A stretch of 64,000 bases of DNA from Panonychus citri (taxonomy: Eukaryota > Arthropoda > Arachnida > Trombidiformes > Tetranychidae), in the NCBI RefSeq assembly GCF_014898815.1, contig NW_026515548.1:974501-1038500 (forward strand), written 5' to 3'. Of this stretch, positions 1 through 13,893 are shown piece after piece. The position numbers and the translations under genes were made by a program. The notes beneath the pieces are model-generated. The model was not told where the DNA came from. It did no database searches and saw nothing but the letters and a program-made list of their open reading frames with translations. How positions within the stretch are numbered: position 1 is the stretch's first letter; every line of letters starts with the position of its first letter.

Positions 1-2137
1 ATATTTAACTAATTGTGAATTAATCGCATTGGAAACAATTATCAGGGAACATGAATTAATCTTTTCCAAATTCACACCAAGTTTTGTCAATCTTATTGGT
101 TGATGTTCATGATTCTTTGACGATTCATAGAACTGAGAGATTTTTTCATCTTCCATCATCATGTCGCTCGTTTTAAATTGTCAACTTTTATCAGTTCGCT
201 TGGTATTAGTACTCTGGTAATTTGTAATGAAGATAATTAAGGAGAAATGTTTAATTTAATTGTCAATAATTGTAGACTTGATATAAAGATTGTCACAAGG
301 TTATTATCATCGTTTCTTTTTATCATTAATTCCTTCAGAAAATAAATAACAAGAGAATTTAAAAGCTGCAAGAGAAAAATATTATCAACTGACCTTCGTT
401 GAAAATCAACTATTTTCAAGGTAATTTCATAATCGTCATCATGTTGTGTCAGAATTAAGCTTCGAATGACAGAGAATAAGTGAGAGAGAGAGAGAAAAGT
501 TTTCATTGATCTCGACGATTTCGTTAAAGTTGGAAGGAGTGGTGGTGAAGTAAAAGCGAATAGTAAAAGGAAATATTCGTAACTCGAGATGAACTTGAGA
601 AGGAAAAAAACTAATCATAAACAAAAGTGAATATCGCATAGGAAAATCAATATTCATTAGATAATTGGATGAATTTCCTTCTGCAATATACCCGGAGTCT
701 GAATAGAAAACAGATTCATGTTGGCTGATGAGAACGACGAAAGAAAAATCGTAATATTGCCTCATGTTAATCTCTCGATATTTCCTTACATGGGAAGAAT
801 CATAATAATCCAAAGTTTAGAATAAATAATATTCTCACTGCATGGAAGAAAAAAGAAGATGAATAAACATTCACCAAGAATTACCTTCTATTATTTACTT
901 AATTCATGGTAAGTTGAATTCTATCTATCTCTTGAATAGAAAATAAGAAAAAGCTCAAGTGAATAATATCATTAACCAAATAAAAATACTATTACTGATA
1001 TTATATATTAATAACTGATAATAGACTAATAATATCTAATCAATTTTATCTTTCACAATTTCCTTTTATTATTATGATCCAACAAAAGTAACGTAATCAT
1101 GAAGAAATGAATGTAAGTTTTGGTTCTCGAAAAGGTAAGTAAAGGAGAAACTTTTTCTCCATTTAAATATATTAATAAATAGAATCATCTGAATGATCAG
1201 AATTATCTTCATGATAATGAGAGAAAGTGAGAGAGGAAGAGTGAGAGAGAAACAAGAACAAGAAGAGTAATGATGATCATCATATAGTCTTCATGTAATC
1301 ATCCAGCCACGAAATCGGGTTTGCCCAACAAATGGTCCAACTTTACTTTTCCTATGCTTTCGATCAACTACTTTATCATTTTCTATCATCATCTTTCTCA
1401 TCATCATATTTACTTTATCATCTTCTTTCTCTTGGTCTTCATTTCTCTCTCTCTCTCTTTCTTTCTTTCTTTTTCTTTTCACTCTTATAATTTAACTTTC
1501 ATCTCTTTTTCATCTTCTCTTCTTCAATAGATGATTTATCTCTGTATGAAATTTTCTCTTCATTTTTCATGATACAATTTTTGCATCGAATAATCTGAGA
1601 AAAGAAAGAGAGAAAAAGAGAAAGAGAAGAAAAGAGAAAATGAGAAATAGAAAGAGAAAGAGAGATGATGATGATAATCTACATGCTTTCAACATAATCA
1701 ACATGAAGACTACCTTTTTCATTCTGGTTAATCTTCCTGTCGCTCATTGTTATTATTGATGAAAAATTTATAATGGATAATTATTAATTTACCGTTATTA
1801 TTAAATTCAGTCTTTGACCTCTTTCTATCTCTATCACTCTCTATCTCTCTCTCTTTTTTCTTAATTTACCTTTCCTTTCCAATACTAGTAATAATACTTT
1901 CAAGTGTAAACTGTATCATGAGAGTAAATGTTTATTATTTTCAATTGTCTAAGAATTATATTGATTAATTGATCTTAATACTAAACTGAAGAAAAACTGT
2001 GAATCTTTGATGATAATTATCATTAAAGATTATTAACATAATCATGTTAACAGTTTTCCTTTAGTCGAATTATCAACAAGGTTTCACAAAATGATGATCA
2101 CCCAATTCTACGACAAAATGAGCAAAAACATGACTTT

Positions 2138-2140
<3 letters not shown>

Positions 2141-2191
<51 letters not shown>
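2141..2191. repeat. (AG)n microsatellite
   Basis: Uninterrupted AG dinucleotide tract of about 51 bases, one of the longest in the window. Confidence 0.97.
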
Positions 2192-2194
<3 letters not shown>

Positions 2195-4756
2195 ATAAGA
2201 AAGATTAAGGTAATGATGGAAATTTGTAGGAGGAAAAAAGTAGAGCGAAGACAAAGTCGATTTAAGCCTAAACCTAAAATGATGATAATCCTAATAGTTA
2301 ATCCGATTATCATTTCATGGTATAAGAAATATGAGTAACTCCTTCGAAATTCAAATGTCGTGAGTCAAGAAAAGAAAACCACTGATGTCAACAGATCTTT
2401 AGTTCGATGACAGGTCTAAAGAATAGCTTCTGAAAAGATCAACCAATCACAATATTGGTTTCGATAAGAGTACCAATCATCATCAATAGATTTCTCATCC
2501 TTGTCATCACTTCATCATCCTCATCACTAAACATCATCATAATCATAGTAATAATATTGTTAAGTTTTCTGTATCTGATAAACATAAGTTGACTTTTTAA
2601 GCCGAGAAGCTAAAAAAAGCTCTTGCTGTTTCGGATCCTGTGCAAACAAAAGGAGGATTAAGTTCACTCATTTTCAGAGAATCTCTTTTTCTTCATGAAC
2701 CATCATGATTTATCTCAACTCTAAATCAGAACTTGATTACAAGTTGATATACCTTGGACCTCCAAAGAAAAGATATCAAATTTCAAATTCCATTGATAGA
2801 ATACATTGAATCAATTCAGTTAATCTTTACCTGGAAGTAAAAATCATTTGTGGTTAACCATTTACCATATTGTTCAGTTGAATTGTCAATGAAAATTGAG
2901 TTCAAGTGTCATGATGGTTCTGTGAGGTGCTAATCAGAAACAGAAACTTTCGAGTTTAATTATTACTTAATCATATTCGTCATTATTTTCATTCAAGAAT
3001 CATCATTACCAGATCATCATTATAATCATCATCTGGTTTTGAATAATTTCATGGTGAGTGTCTGAAGTAAAGCAAAAATACAGGGAACTCTTGAGATGTT
3101 ATTTTGAGAATTTTAAATTTTCTTTCTTGGCATCACTTTTATTACATGATGATAAATTTAGCGAGAGAGAAAGAGCAACAGAAAGAGAGATGATGATGAT
3201 GATGATGAAGGCATCAAGATGATACACATTATCATTTTAATTTAATTCTTCTTGTCTGTAAATCTTATATCCCTGAACTCTTCCTCCATGATGATGATGA
3301 TGATGATGTATCATCTTTGCCTCTTTTCTTCTGTCAATGACATCTTATATTCACATTTTTTTCTTCCTCCTCTCATATCATCACTTTAACTCTTTGACAC
3401 TGATAAAAATAATAGTAATGTGGAAAAAGACATTAACATTATGGTTAGAAGGGAAAAGGAGGAAGATTAAGATGAGAAAGTAAAAAGAATTGCAATTTAT
3501 AAGGAAGATAAGGTAAAAAGATGATCGACATCCTAATGATGTAACTTCAGTTAGATGAAAATTCTAATCAAGAAAAAAAAGGTTACTTGTTGTGATCGTT
3601 TTCTGTTATTCGTCGTTATCATGTCGCAAAGAATGATAAGTGAGAGAGAGAGAGAGAGAGTGTCAGCATCCATTCAGAATTCTCATTCTTTATTCATAAT
3701 TTTCTTGTTTCGCTGTTCGCTAATGATAAACACCAAAGTGATTTCCTTGAGTTGAGAATTAATTTCGACAATTTTGTTGTATCGAACTTTCTCAATTTCA
3801 ATCAGATTCATTAAAGAAAATTAACTGATTGTAAATTGCGATAAAAAAACAAACAAAATTAACTTATCACAATTTAGTTTAAACTCTAATTTGTCCTTAA
3901 AATTTAAACTTTATTTCCTCAATGTTGTCATTATACTGAAAAGTATTATAACCAATTGAAAAAGTTTAACCGAGTTTAATGTAACTCAACTGTTCAGAAC
4001 TTTGTTTTTCTCGCTCGATTTACTCGAACAATTTGATTCGATTGTGATTCTTTTTTGTTGATCGAAAATCAGAATAAAAAAGTCGATATGATTACCATTG
4101 TTTTCTTTATGATAATTTGCTTGTCATCGTATTTGCTTGTAGATATAAAAAGTAAACAAACATTTCATCATTTCGTTTTCTAATCTAATCATTCAACACA
4201 ATGATTATGGTGATAATCATGATTTCTCACTTTTGTTAACTTATCAAATGATGATAATTATGATTGTTGTTTACCTTTATTATCAAAGTAACAACGAGAA
4301 CAAGGAAAAGGTATGAAAGACGTGATGAAACTGACATTGATATAAGGTGAGTAGTAATAATGATCAGTATATAACGAGAATGATGTGAAACGGTGTTAAT
4401 TTGATTCTAAATCTCACGAAATTTGTTATGCTTTTAATTTAATTCCAAGGAATGGCCAATCCTCACTAATTAACTATCATTCAGTTGAATGAATCATGCG
4501 TTTCGTTTTTGCTCAAACTCAACACTTTTGTCTACTCCATTCACGGAAATCTCATAATGTTGCGCAAATGCAATGAATTTCCTATAGGATTTTACATTCT
4601 TTTATCATGCAACATGAGTAAGATTGATGAAATTATATTATTACGATTTCTTCATAAATATCCTGTTATAAATATCTCTCTCAGTCTCTCTCATTGTCTA
4701 TGCATCCTAACCCTCTGTCAGATTGATATTTGTAACTCTTTATTTTCTCCTTCCTT

Positions 4757-4759
<3 letters not shown>

Positions 4760-4804
<45 letters not shown>
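4760..4804. repeat. (CT)n microsatellite
   Basis: Uninterrupted CT dinucleotide tract of about 45 bases. It creates the serine/leucine runs of the open frame that covers it, which I do not regard as coding. Confidence 0.97.
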
Positions 4805-4809
<5 letters not shown>

Positions 4810-7069
4810 CTATCATTATCACCATGATATATATCATCAATATCATAATGATTGTCATGCTTTCAACTTGAAAACATTGAGTGACTGATTTGAGATAAGC
4901 TTGTAAACGTAATTCATTTTACACTTGATAATTTTTTTATTTCCATTTTCGACTGAAATTTCCCATGTTACCCTCACGAATTTAATGAGAAAACTATTTT
5001 ATTTTGGAACAAATTTATCCAATTCAACTACATCAGATGAGTAGTTTGATTATCTAACACAACAAGAGAGATAATCAATTGATGATAACCTTGATATCCA
5101 TTCACCTCGAATATTTCATCAGCCTCCAATTAATAAGAAACGACCAAACTTACAGAGTGGGTAATAGGAAATTGCCTTTACATGGCAGCTCATATATTCA
5201 TGGAGTTGCATGAACTCATCACCTTTTAGGAGCAAAAACAGAATTGAAATTTTATTTAAAAAAAAGAAGAAAAGAAATTGTCATGACAAAACCATGAAGA
5301 GAAAACTGGAAACACGATGATGATGATGATGATGGATTCATTTTCAATTTACATCATCATGAAAATCCTATACTTTTCAAAAGAAGGATATTTTTCCCCT
5401 GAATTGTATTCATAAGGAAAGAAAAACTATCCTGTCATATTCAGAAGGAAACTTTCCTCTTCTTCTCTTTCTTATTTTCATTTTTATCATCCTCTTCATC
5501 TTTACCCTGGACATCTTTCATTGAGATAATAATAATAATGTATCATGGAAAACTGAATAGTACCTATAACTCATTTCTACCTATTTCTGTGTTTTTTTTA
5601 CATAGAACTTTTTAAGAAGAAAAAATTTCCAGGAGAGTTGAGAGAGAAAAAAGTTCTGAGACTTTGATGATCTGATAAATGATAATATTATTTGGAGAGA
5701 ATATTGAAAAATTGCCAAACAAGAAGAAGAAGAAGAAAAACTTTGCCGGTGAAAGATTATCAACATTTTCGAGTGAGAAGAAAATATTATTCCTATTATC
5801 ATGATATAGTTCTGAAAGTGAGAGAGAGAGAAAAAATGATAACAATATTTTTCTGGACTAATCAATAAATCGATAGATCAAACGAAAAGTGGATAAAAAA
5901 GAAAAGAAAAATTTAATTTTTTATACAATAATATCGACCTGATAGAGAATGATGATATTCACCATCATCCTCATCATCATCTGTCTCTCTCTCATCATGA
6001 TGATAATGATTAATTATGAATAGAGAACAACAAATTGATGAATAAAAAACTGTTCAGGAATCTTTTACCTCTGTAAACTTGTTGATAATTTCAAGTTAAT
6101 TAGTTTACATGATAATTAGCATCCAATGTTCACTTGACAATCGTAACAATTACCTGATGAAATGATTGAACGGTAACCATGATGATGGCTGAGAAATTAA
6201 AATCATCTCCATCTTCATCTTAACCATAATTATTGTCAATTCCAATTAAAGTTGATTAATTAGTTTTCTTTTTTGTTTACCTTTATATAAATACTTTCAT
6301 TAGTCTCTTTGTGAAGCTAAAAAAGTGATTGGAAAACTAACCACAAGTTATTAGCCTTCAAGGTAAATCAATATTAACATTTACAAGTAATTAACCAGAA
6401 ATCTATTCCTTTGTTTGTTGATTAACCATTAATAATTATCATCTAAAGGTAAACATGATGATAGTTGAAGCAAATCAGATAATCAAATGTTATAATAATC
6501 CAATTATATTATCAGAAAGATAATAAAATTGAAATAAAAAAAACTCTTCCATCAATCGGGATTTTGTATTTTCTGGACAATAATCATAATCATTACGATA
6601 TTATTGTTACGTTACCAAAAGAAAGAATCGGATAAAATTGAGGATCAACTTTGATTCGTATTATTTGATAATTTAATTAATCATTCTCCTAATCTAATGT
6701 ACAGTTTAGATGTCAAACTTTTCTCTCTCTCTCTCTCGTTGCTCTTTTTATGCTGCTTTTGATACACTTTTATGAAACATCAATGATGATTGAAAAAAAG
6801 CAGCAAAAATTGCAAACAAAATTAATCGTCTTTTTTTCCTAATCATGGATTTTGTGAAAGGCGACATCTCATTGCTCAAAATGTATGCGCTCTCAATAGT
6901 TTATTATTATTATGATTATCAGTATCATCATCAAACATCATCAACAACATTACTTTTTTTCACTTACCTGCTTGGCTATCATCATATTGACATTTGTAAG
7001 TTACGTCGTTCGCTTCGCTTTGGTTTTGCTGGATTAGCACAGGATCTTCTCTCTCTCTCTCTCTGATAT

Positions 7070-10000
7070 CAACTATTATCCAGCCTTATACACCCCACCG
7101 AGGAACCCAAAAAATAATATAAGACAAAATCTAAGCCTTAGATGTGGCAACAACATTGTGTTTATGTTTCCCCTTTGGCCGAACCACCCCAAGGCTTTTC
7201 AACTTTATGTATCTCTTTACCTGAAACAAGAAAGAGAGGACAAGAAGGAGAGGAAAATGGAAAGAGAGAGAGAGAGAGAGAGATAATATAAGAGAGTGTA
7301 AAAGAAGGAGATGAAGATGAAGATGAGGAGGATGATGATGAGAAAAGAAGATGAAAAAAGGCATTGATATGCATTGGAATGGTCTGGTTTTGAATAATAT
7401 TGATGATCTTCGACTCAAACTGATTAATGATTTGGTGTAATTCTCTTCTTCTTCTTTTTCAATATCTTTCATCTTTTTTTTCTTCTTCTTTCCTGTGCCT
7501 GTTTCTATTTTATTCTCTACTCTTTCTCTCTCTTTCTCTTTTTCTCTCTTGCTGCATCATCTTCATCTTCATCTTCTCCTTTTCAATCTCATTTCCTTTC
7601 ATCTTGCTTTTTTTCTTCTTCCTTTTTTTCTTCATCATCTTATTCCAAAGTCTCTTTTCTTCTTGCATTCTTTACATCATCATCATCATCATCTTCTTCA
7701 TCTTCATCTTCATCTTCCATCCTCATCTTAGCATCTTGTTACATTGTTACATGATTAGGTGTACCTTGGATAACACATTAAAAGTTGATTAAATGATTGC
7801 AATTAATACACTTTCTACAAATTGTCATTACAATTGCACAGTATTTGCATAAATTAATCAATCTTTTCATGATCTTTCATTGTCTATTTGTCATTGAGAA
7901 TCTCGGAAAAATATAAATCCAATATCAATCTAATCATTTCCACAACAATTAAACAACAGATTAACAGATATAATAATAGTTGTAAAATTAAATCTCCAAG
8001 ACAAGGTCAACAACCAAGAGTGAGAGCAATTAAAAACTTGTAATAATAATAAATATATAAAGTTAATTGCAATTAACGAAACAAAAACAAAAACAAAAAG
8101 AAAAACGATCAACTTGAAAAAACCGCTTCAACATGAAACGTGTTAACAATTAACTTTAATTGAAAAACAATCAAACATAACGGATAAGCCAAAGATTACT
8201 TGTAAATATAATAAATCGCAGATATAATTTGATTTATGGGTAACTGTAAATATCCAGTAAAATAAATTGCTAAACGTAAATAATGATAATATAAAAAAAG
8301 TGAAAAATTAGGTAACAAACAGTTTATTTTACATTGATCTCTATTGTAAATTGTACAAATATCCAAATTGAATAAACATTAAATTACATAGAGAGTATTA
8401 GGAAGAGAAAAGAAGATGAGAAATGGGAGAAGGAAGAAAATGTTATTTCGAATTCATAAAAAAAAAGTGAGAACATATATAATATATATTATATATTATG
8501 AGCCCACTTTTCTTTTCCCAGCCACCATCATCTTCATCATTTCCATCATCATCCTCATCTTTTTGTGAGAGAACAGAAAATCAACCCCACCACCATTACC
8601 ACCCTCTTCTTTTGCTCGAACCTCAAAAAAAGATTCATTGAGTTAGTGAGTGGATAAGGTGTTGGTGTTTGATAAATTACTCTAATTCACATTCCTGTTA
8701 ACTCCCAATTACATTTATTGTAACCAGAATAGGAGAAAGTGAAGAAAAAGATTGACGTGAAAAAATTGGTTTCGATAAATATCATATGCCATTGGAAACT
8801 TATTGCGTCTTCATCCTTTCTCCTTCCTCTTCCTTTTCCTCCTCCTCCTCATCATCTATTCAATTATTCTCATCTTCTTCATCTTCCTAACTTTCTCTTT
8901 CTGTTTACTTTCTGCTTATAGATTTTTAAACGAGTTAACATTGTTTCCTAATATTTTTATCGCATTTACAGTGAAAACGGATTCCAATTGGCAAATACCT
9001 TCTCATTCATTTTTCCTTTTTATCATCATCATCATCATCATCATCTTCTTCTTCTTCTTCATCTCCTATTTTATCATCATCCTTTTCCTATTCCTTTATG
9101 TTTCACTCTCTTTTTCTGTGTTTTGTTTTGATTTTTTCTTTTCTTCATCATTTCTGAACTGAATGAATGTTTATCACGAGAAGAAGAAGAAGAAGAAAAA
9201 AAAATGGTAACATCGAAAAGATTAAGATGAAAATGATGATAAAAGATGATAAAGTTGATGATGATGAAGTTGAAAGGATGAAGAAAGCTAATCTGAAGCT
9301 ATAATATGATCATCATCATTATTACAGATTAAAAGGCAAATAAAATTCAGATTCCGTTTGTATATTGATTTGAAAGATTTGTTATTAAATTACCAGATAA
9401 ACACCATAAACAATCAAAGGGAAATCAAAATATGATCAATTTTGCTGTTATTTTGATTCATGAGCCAAATTAAAGTTAATTTGATTACATTGAATGGGAG
9501 AAAACAAAAACTAACCAGAAATGAATGAGAAAAAAAAAATCTCATGAATGATCAATTACCACCCACTTTTGATTCTCTAATTGAACTTTTACACTTAATA
9601 ATAATTAACCATATAAATGATTAACTAATTGTTCCATTTTGTTATTATTATTATCGTTTAACTTTTAAATAATTGATTAGAACTTTTTTCCAGCTCTTCT
9701 TGTTGTTTTGCTTCACCTTAATATCCAAATGATTAATTTATTGTTGATAAATATTTTCACTGTTAATATTATATATAAGTTTTCATTGAATGAATCAACA
9801 ACATAATCAGTTAATCAATCGTCTAAGCTGTCATTTAATCATTAACATCATCATCATTATCATTATTGTCACTTAACAATAAGTTTTCATGTTATACAAA
9901 CCATTTGATATTTAAATTGCTCTTATCGTAATCATATAAAAAACGTAAACATAATTTTTTTTTTGCAAACCATCATCATCATCATTATGATTGTTACAAT

Positions 10001-13000
10001 CAATTGATGGTTTAGAATCAAACAAGTTAAACACAAAAGGGCAATCAGTGTTAATAGTCATCTTAATGATGATGATGATGACGATATATTTATTGATATA
10101 TGTGCATAAAAAATGTTCATTTCTAAGTGTGATTGATATCATGAAATTATGATGAAAAAAAAGATAATCACAACTTTTACCTGAACATTTTTTCGTGTAA
10201 TAAATTATTTGCTGATCATTATCATCAACAATTGATTCTGTAGTTAAATGATTGATAGATGGTGACATTGAATTAAGAGAGACAATTAGTAATTGAATTT
10301 GTTGTTCGCCGCACTTTTTGATTTTATTTTCCGCCAGAATTTCAAATGAAACAATCAACTCATGATATTGACAAGTTTTCATCTTTGTCTCTTCATGGAA
10401 ATGATATAAAAACTCAGTCGATTTTCAGGGAAAATTTTGATGAAAGGCTTAGAGAAAATAATGAATATCAACATTTCGTCTTGATGAATTTTTTACCTGT
10501 AACAGAATTTTGTCTTCTCTTTCATCAGCCTGATCGCAGATGAGATAAAATTCAATGGAATTTCAAGGAAAATGCCCTGAAAATTGATCTGAAGAAAATT
10601 TGTCAGATGACATTATAAAAGTTTCTCTATAATGATAAAAGTTATTATTCTTATCATTAGAATACAGGTAATCATGAATAACAATACGAATGTTAATGAT
10701 GATAAGTATAATCAACAGAATTACATCAAACATGATGATGGTTGATTTCGGTGATTGTTGATTGAAGACACGAATAAATGATCATGAAATTGTCTTTTCT
10801 TTTTCTCTCATATCAAACCAACTATTTCGCCATTTTTGTTACCTGGAACATTCGCTTCCCTTTCATCATCATCATCATCATCATCCTCAAGAATTTACAG
10901 AAAACATTGAACAACAAGAAGAAGAAAAAACTATTAAGCCTCTCACGATGAAGAAAGATTTTTATTACATTTGGAAAGCGAACTTTGTTTTTGAATATAT
11001 AAGATAAATACACTTTTATAGATTTTAAATTTCTACCTTTTAACTGCTTTTTATCTTCATCTTATCATCATTATCTTCATCATCATCATCATTTTGATAG
11101 AAAAACTTGGGAAGAGAATAGAAAATAAACTTTCGGACTTTGAATCTGTTCTTAAAGAGAACTGGCCATTAAGATATTAAATGATATTAGAAGAGAAAAA
11201 GAAAAAAAGAAAAAAAAAGTTTCTATTCGTTAATAATAATAATAAGTTCAGTTCTTACCTGTAACAATCACCTTTCTTTTTTTAATGACATATTTTTTTT
11301 TATTCTCATCTCATTTTCTTATCATGAATACGTTCAGACCACACATCAGATTAGATTGGGCAACAGATGATAAGAAACATTAGAATAGGAAAAAAGTTTC
11401 AAACGTGTTTCCTGTTGGCTGGAGTTCTCGAAATTTGAAACAATTTCGAGATTTAGAAGGAAAAAAAAAAGTTCGAACTTGGCATTTAGGAAATTCGCTC
11501 ATTATAATAATAATTTGTTTAGATTTTCCTTAAAGTTCAACCTAAGAATTTCAGTCTCTATCATATGTATTATATCAACTGACGAGTTTACATGGTGATA
11601 AATGAGCTATTTGGGTGCAAATGAATTACCATCCATTCATCAGATGGTCTTGATAATGTTCATCAAATTGAGACAGAAAATAATTCACCAAACAAGTAGA
11701 TTTACCTTTTCTTGGTTTCTTGATTGTTTGACGCGTTTTTTTCACGCTACTTTGGTCAATCGACACCTTGAAGTTCATTTAATCATTTAGCATTCATCTT
11801 TACCTGGTTTTGTTTGCAAGGCTTTCAAATAAATTGATCGCAAAACAGTTGATGCATTTGAAATCATTATCGCCCCTTATTATTGTCATATCATCATTAA
11901 AGTTTTCTGTTGATTTTCATTGTTGTTGTGACTCAATTTTACCATCACCATACTCAAAAGTGATTCTTGGTGAAAAAGTAAAAATCTTCCAGAAACAAAC
12001 AGGTAACAAATTCATTGAGATGCAAATTTGTGATTCATTTTCATCACATTGTGACGGTTGACCTGTCAACAGGTAATCAACATGATGGAAACTTCATTTT
12101 ATCAGAATATAAATCGCAATCATCATTATCATCATCATCGGCTTATCATTATCATCATTATCGCCATTTCATCAGCATTAAACATGAGCTACATTTTATC
12201 ATTTCTCAGGCTAATATCAATATCTTATTTATGTACATATTTAAACTATTGTTACAATCATGAAACTCAATTGGTTTCAACTGGTGAAAATGTTTCCCTC
12301 TTCATATCATCAATTCAAATGAATTACCCTGAAAATGATCATGTTATTGTAGTTCTTGTTGATATTGGTGATAATGATGACGTGATAGTAATAGTAACAC
12401 TTATTTATTTGAATGATAATCATTAGTATCGGTGTTGATTTCCTTGTGGATCAATTGACTGCAACTTCTCACAGTATGAGTCTTGCTTCAGATAATTCAG
12501 ATGATAATGTTCACTGAGTGTCCATCATTAATGAAATTTTCATCATTATCTTCATCTCATCAACAAGATAAACATAATATTCATCTTTCAATTTCTTTCT
12601 TTTCCTTTTCTCATCATCATCTCAAACTATTTACTAATTAAGTTCCCAGATGAGTGTAATCGGTTATTAACTTAATTAGATAATCAGGGAAAAAGAGAAA
12701 CATTTTTCTCTATTTATCAATCTATTAGATGATTTTATCTGAATCAGAAAAGTGTTACTTCAATTGATTAGATAATAAGATTGTTCATTTTAGATCATCA
12801 TTTGATTATGATAATGTTTCATTGATTCTTTCATATCATGAATATACAATTGTGATCATCAGAACTTTTCGAGAGAAAGAGAGAGAGAGAAAGAGAGGCG
12901 ATATAAGAGTTTAATAAATGATGATGAAGAAAAAATTTCAGAATGGAAATGTTCAGAAATCATGTTTTCCATTCGATTTGGTAAAAACAATTATATTCAC

Positions 13001-13060
13001 ATTCGTTTTATATGTAGGTTGATAATGATGATGTTGATGATGATAATAATACATAACAGG
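7070..13060. other. Non-coding region, simple repeats and recurrent ACCTG/CAGGT motifs
   Basis: No gene is supported. 7081-7215 is locally richer in G+C than its surroundings but codes for nothing I recognise in any frame. 7440-7740 and 8800-9110 are pyrimidine/TCA-rich. Between about 10.18 and 12.08 kb the pentamer ACCTG or its complement recurs at least eight times, usually as TTACCTG or CAGGTAA. Open frames here (for example about 156 codons on the - strand at 9912-10382) have no domain signature and run through GAT/CAT repeats. Confidence 0.5.
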
Positions 13061-13838
13061 GAAGTTTAGGGGGAGAGAGAAGATAAAACGGGATGAGAGA
13101 AGGAGGAGAAGGAGGGAGAGGATTCGCTTAGAATGATGGATTTGGTATCAATCTAGGTTTCAATCGATTGTTATTTCCTCATCATCTTCTTCTGCTTCTT
13201 CTCTATGGAAGAAGAGAAAGGCCAGTAGAAGAAGATAGGGAGAGAGAGAGAGAGAGAGAGAAAATCGATAAACCGATCGTTTTTTTCCTGAGAAAAAAAG
13301 TCGGGCTGTTTTCATCTTCTTCTTTTTCATCCTCTCTTCAGGGAGCGAAGGTTTTTCTCATTCAGTCAGTTGAAGAGAAAAAGAGAGAGAAAAAAGGAAA
13401 AGAAAGAGGCAAGTAGGAGTAGGAGGAGGACGAATGGAGAGAGCAAAGGAGGGAGGGTGTAAGAGAAATGAAAAAGTATCAGAATATATAGCAAAGGGTG
13501 AACCTGAAATGAGTAGAAAGATTCAGCTGAAGAAACAATTTTTTTTCTCCCTGATATAATCGTAGTGGTGCCCTCTCTTTATGAAGACAAGGATGATGGA
13601 AGAGAGAGAGAGAGAAAGGTGGGGGTGAGATTAGAAGAAATGATGAGAATGATGATGAGGATGGGAAGAAAAATGAGAGGATGAAGGATTTTTCTTCCTT
13701 AGAGAAATGAAAGATGTCCTCATGGGGACTAAATTAATCATTCATCATTCGATTGCAAGTGAAACTACAACAACAACAAACAAGAATGAAGAAGTGAAAG
13801 GAAAAACAATCTTTTCATCTTTTACCATCATCCTCATA

Positions 13839-13841
<3 letters not shown>

Positions 13842-13890
<49 letters not shown>
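13842..13890. repeat. (CT)n microsatellite
   Basis: Uninterrupted CT dinucleotide tract of about 49 bases. Confidence 0.97.

Positions 13891-13893
<3 letters not shown>

Larger units (their letters stand above)
1..7069. other. Non-coding AT-rich stretch, no gene supported
   Basis: I see no coding region I can support. Open frames here are translations of GA/TC or TCA/GAT tracts, or short AT-rich frames without domain content. Notable contents are a pure AG tract at 2141-2191, a pure TC tract at 4760-4804, GAT repeats near 3190-3208 and 3289-3308, and many short GA runs. A short, less repetitive patch near 1291-1335 (- strand) is open but has no recognisable domain. The region could be intergenic or a long intron of a gene lying outside the window. 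Confidence 0.6.

Noticed and set aside
7131..7472. Open - strand frames with a conserved-looking KPWGG end
   Set aside because: The frames run into GAT/GA repeats, have no start or domain, and three frames of the less repetitive patch are equally unconvincing.
9912..10382. 156-codon - strand ORF
   Set aside because: Crosses CAT/GAT repeats, has no domain signature, and its start and splice context are not supported.
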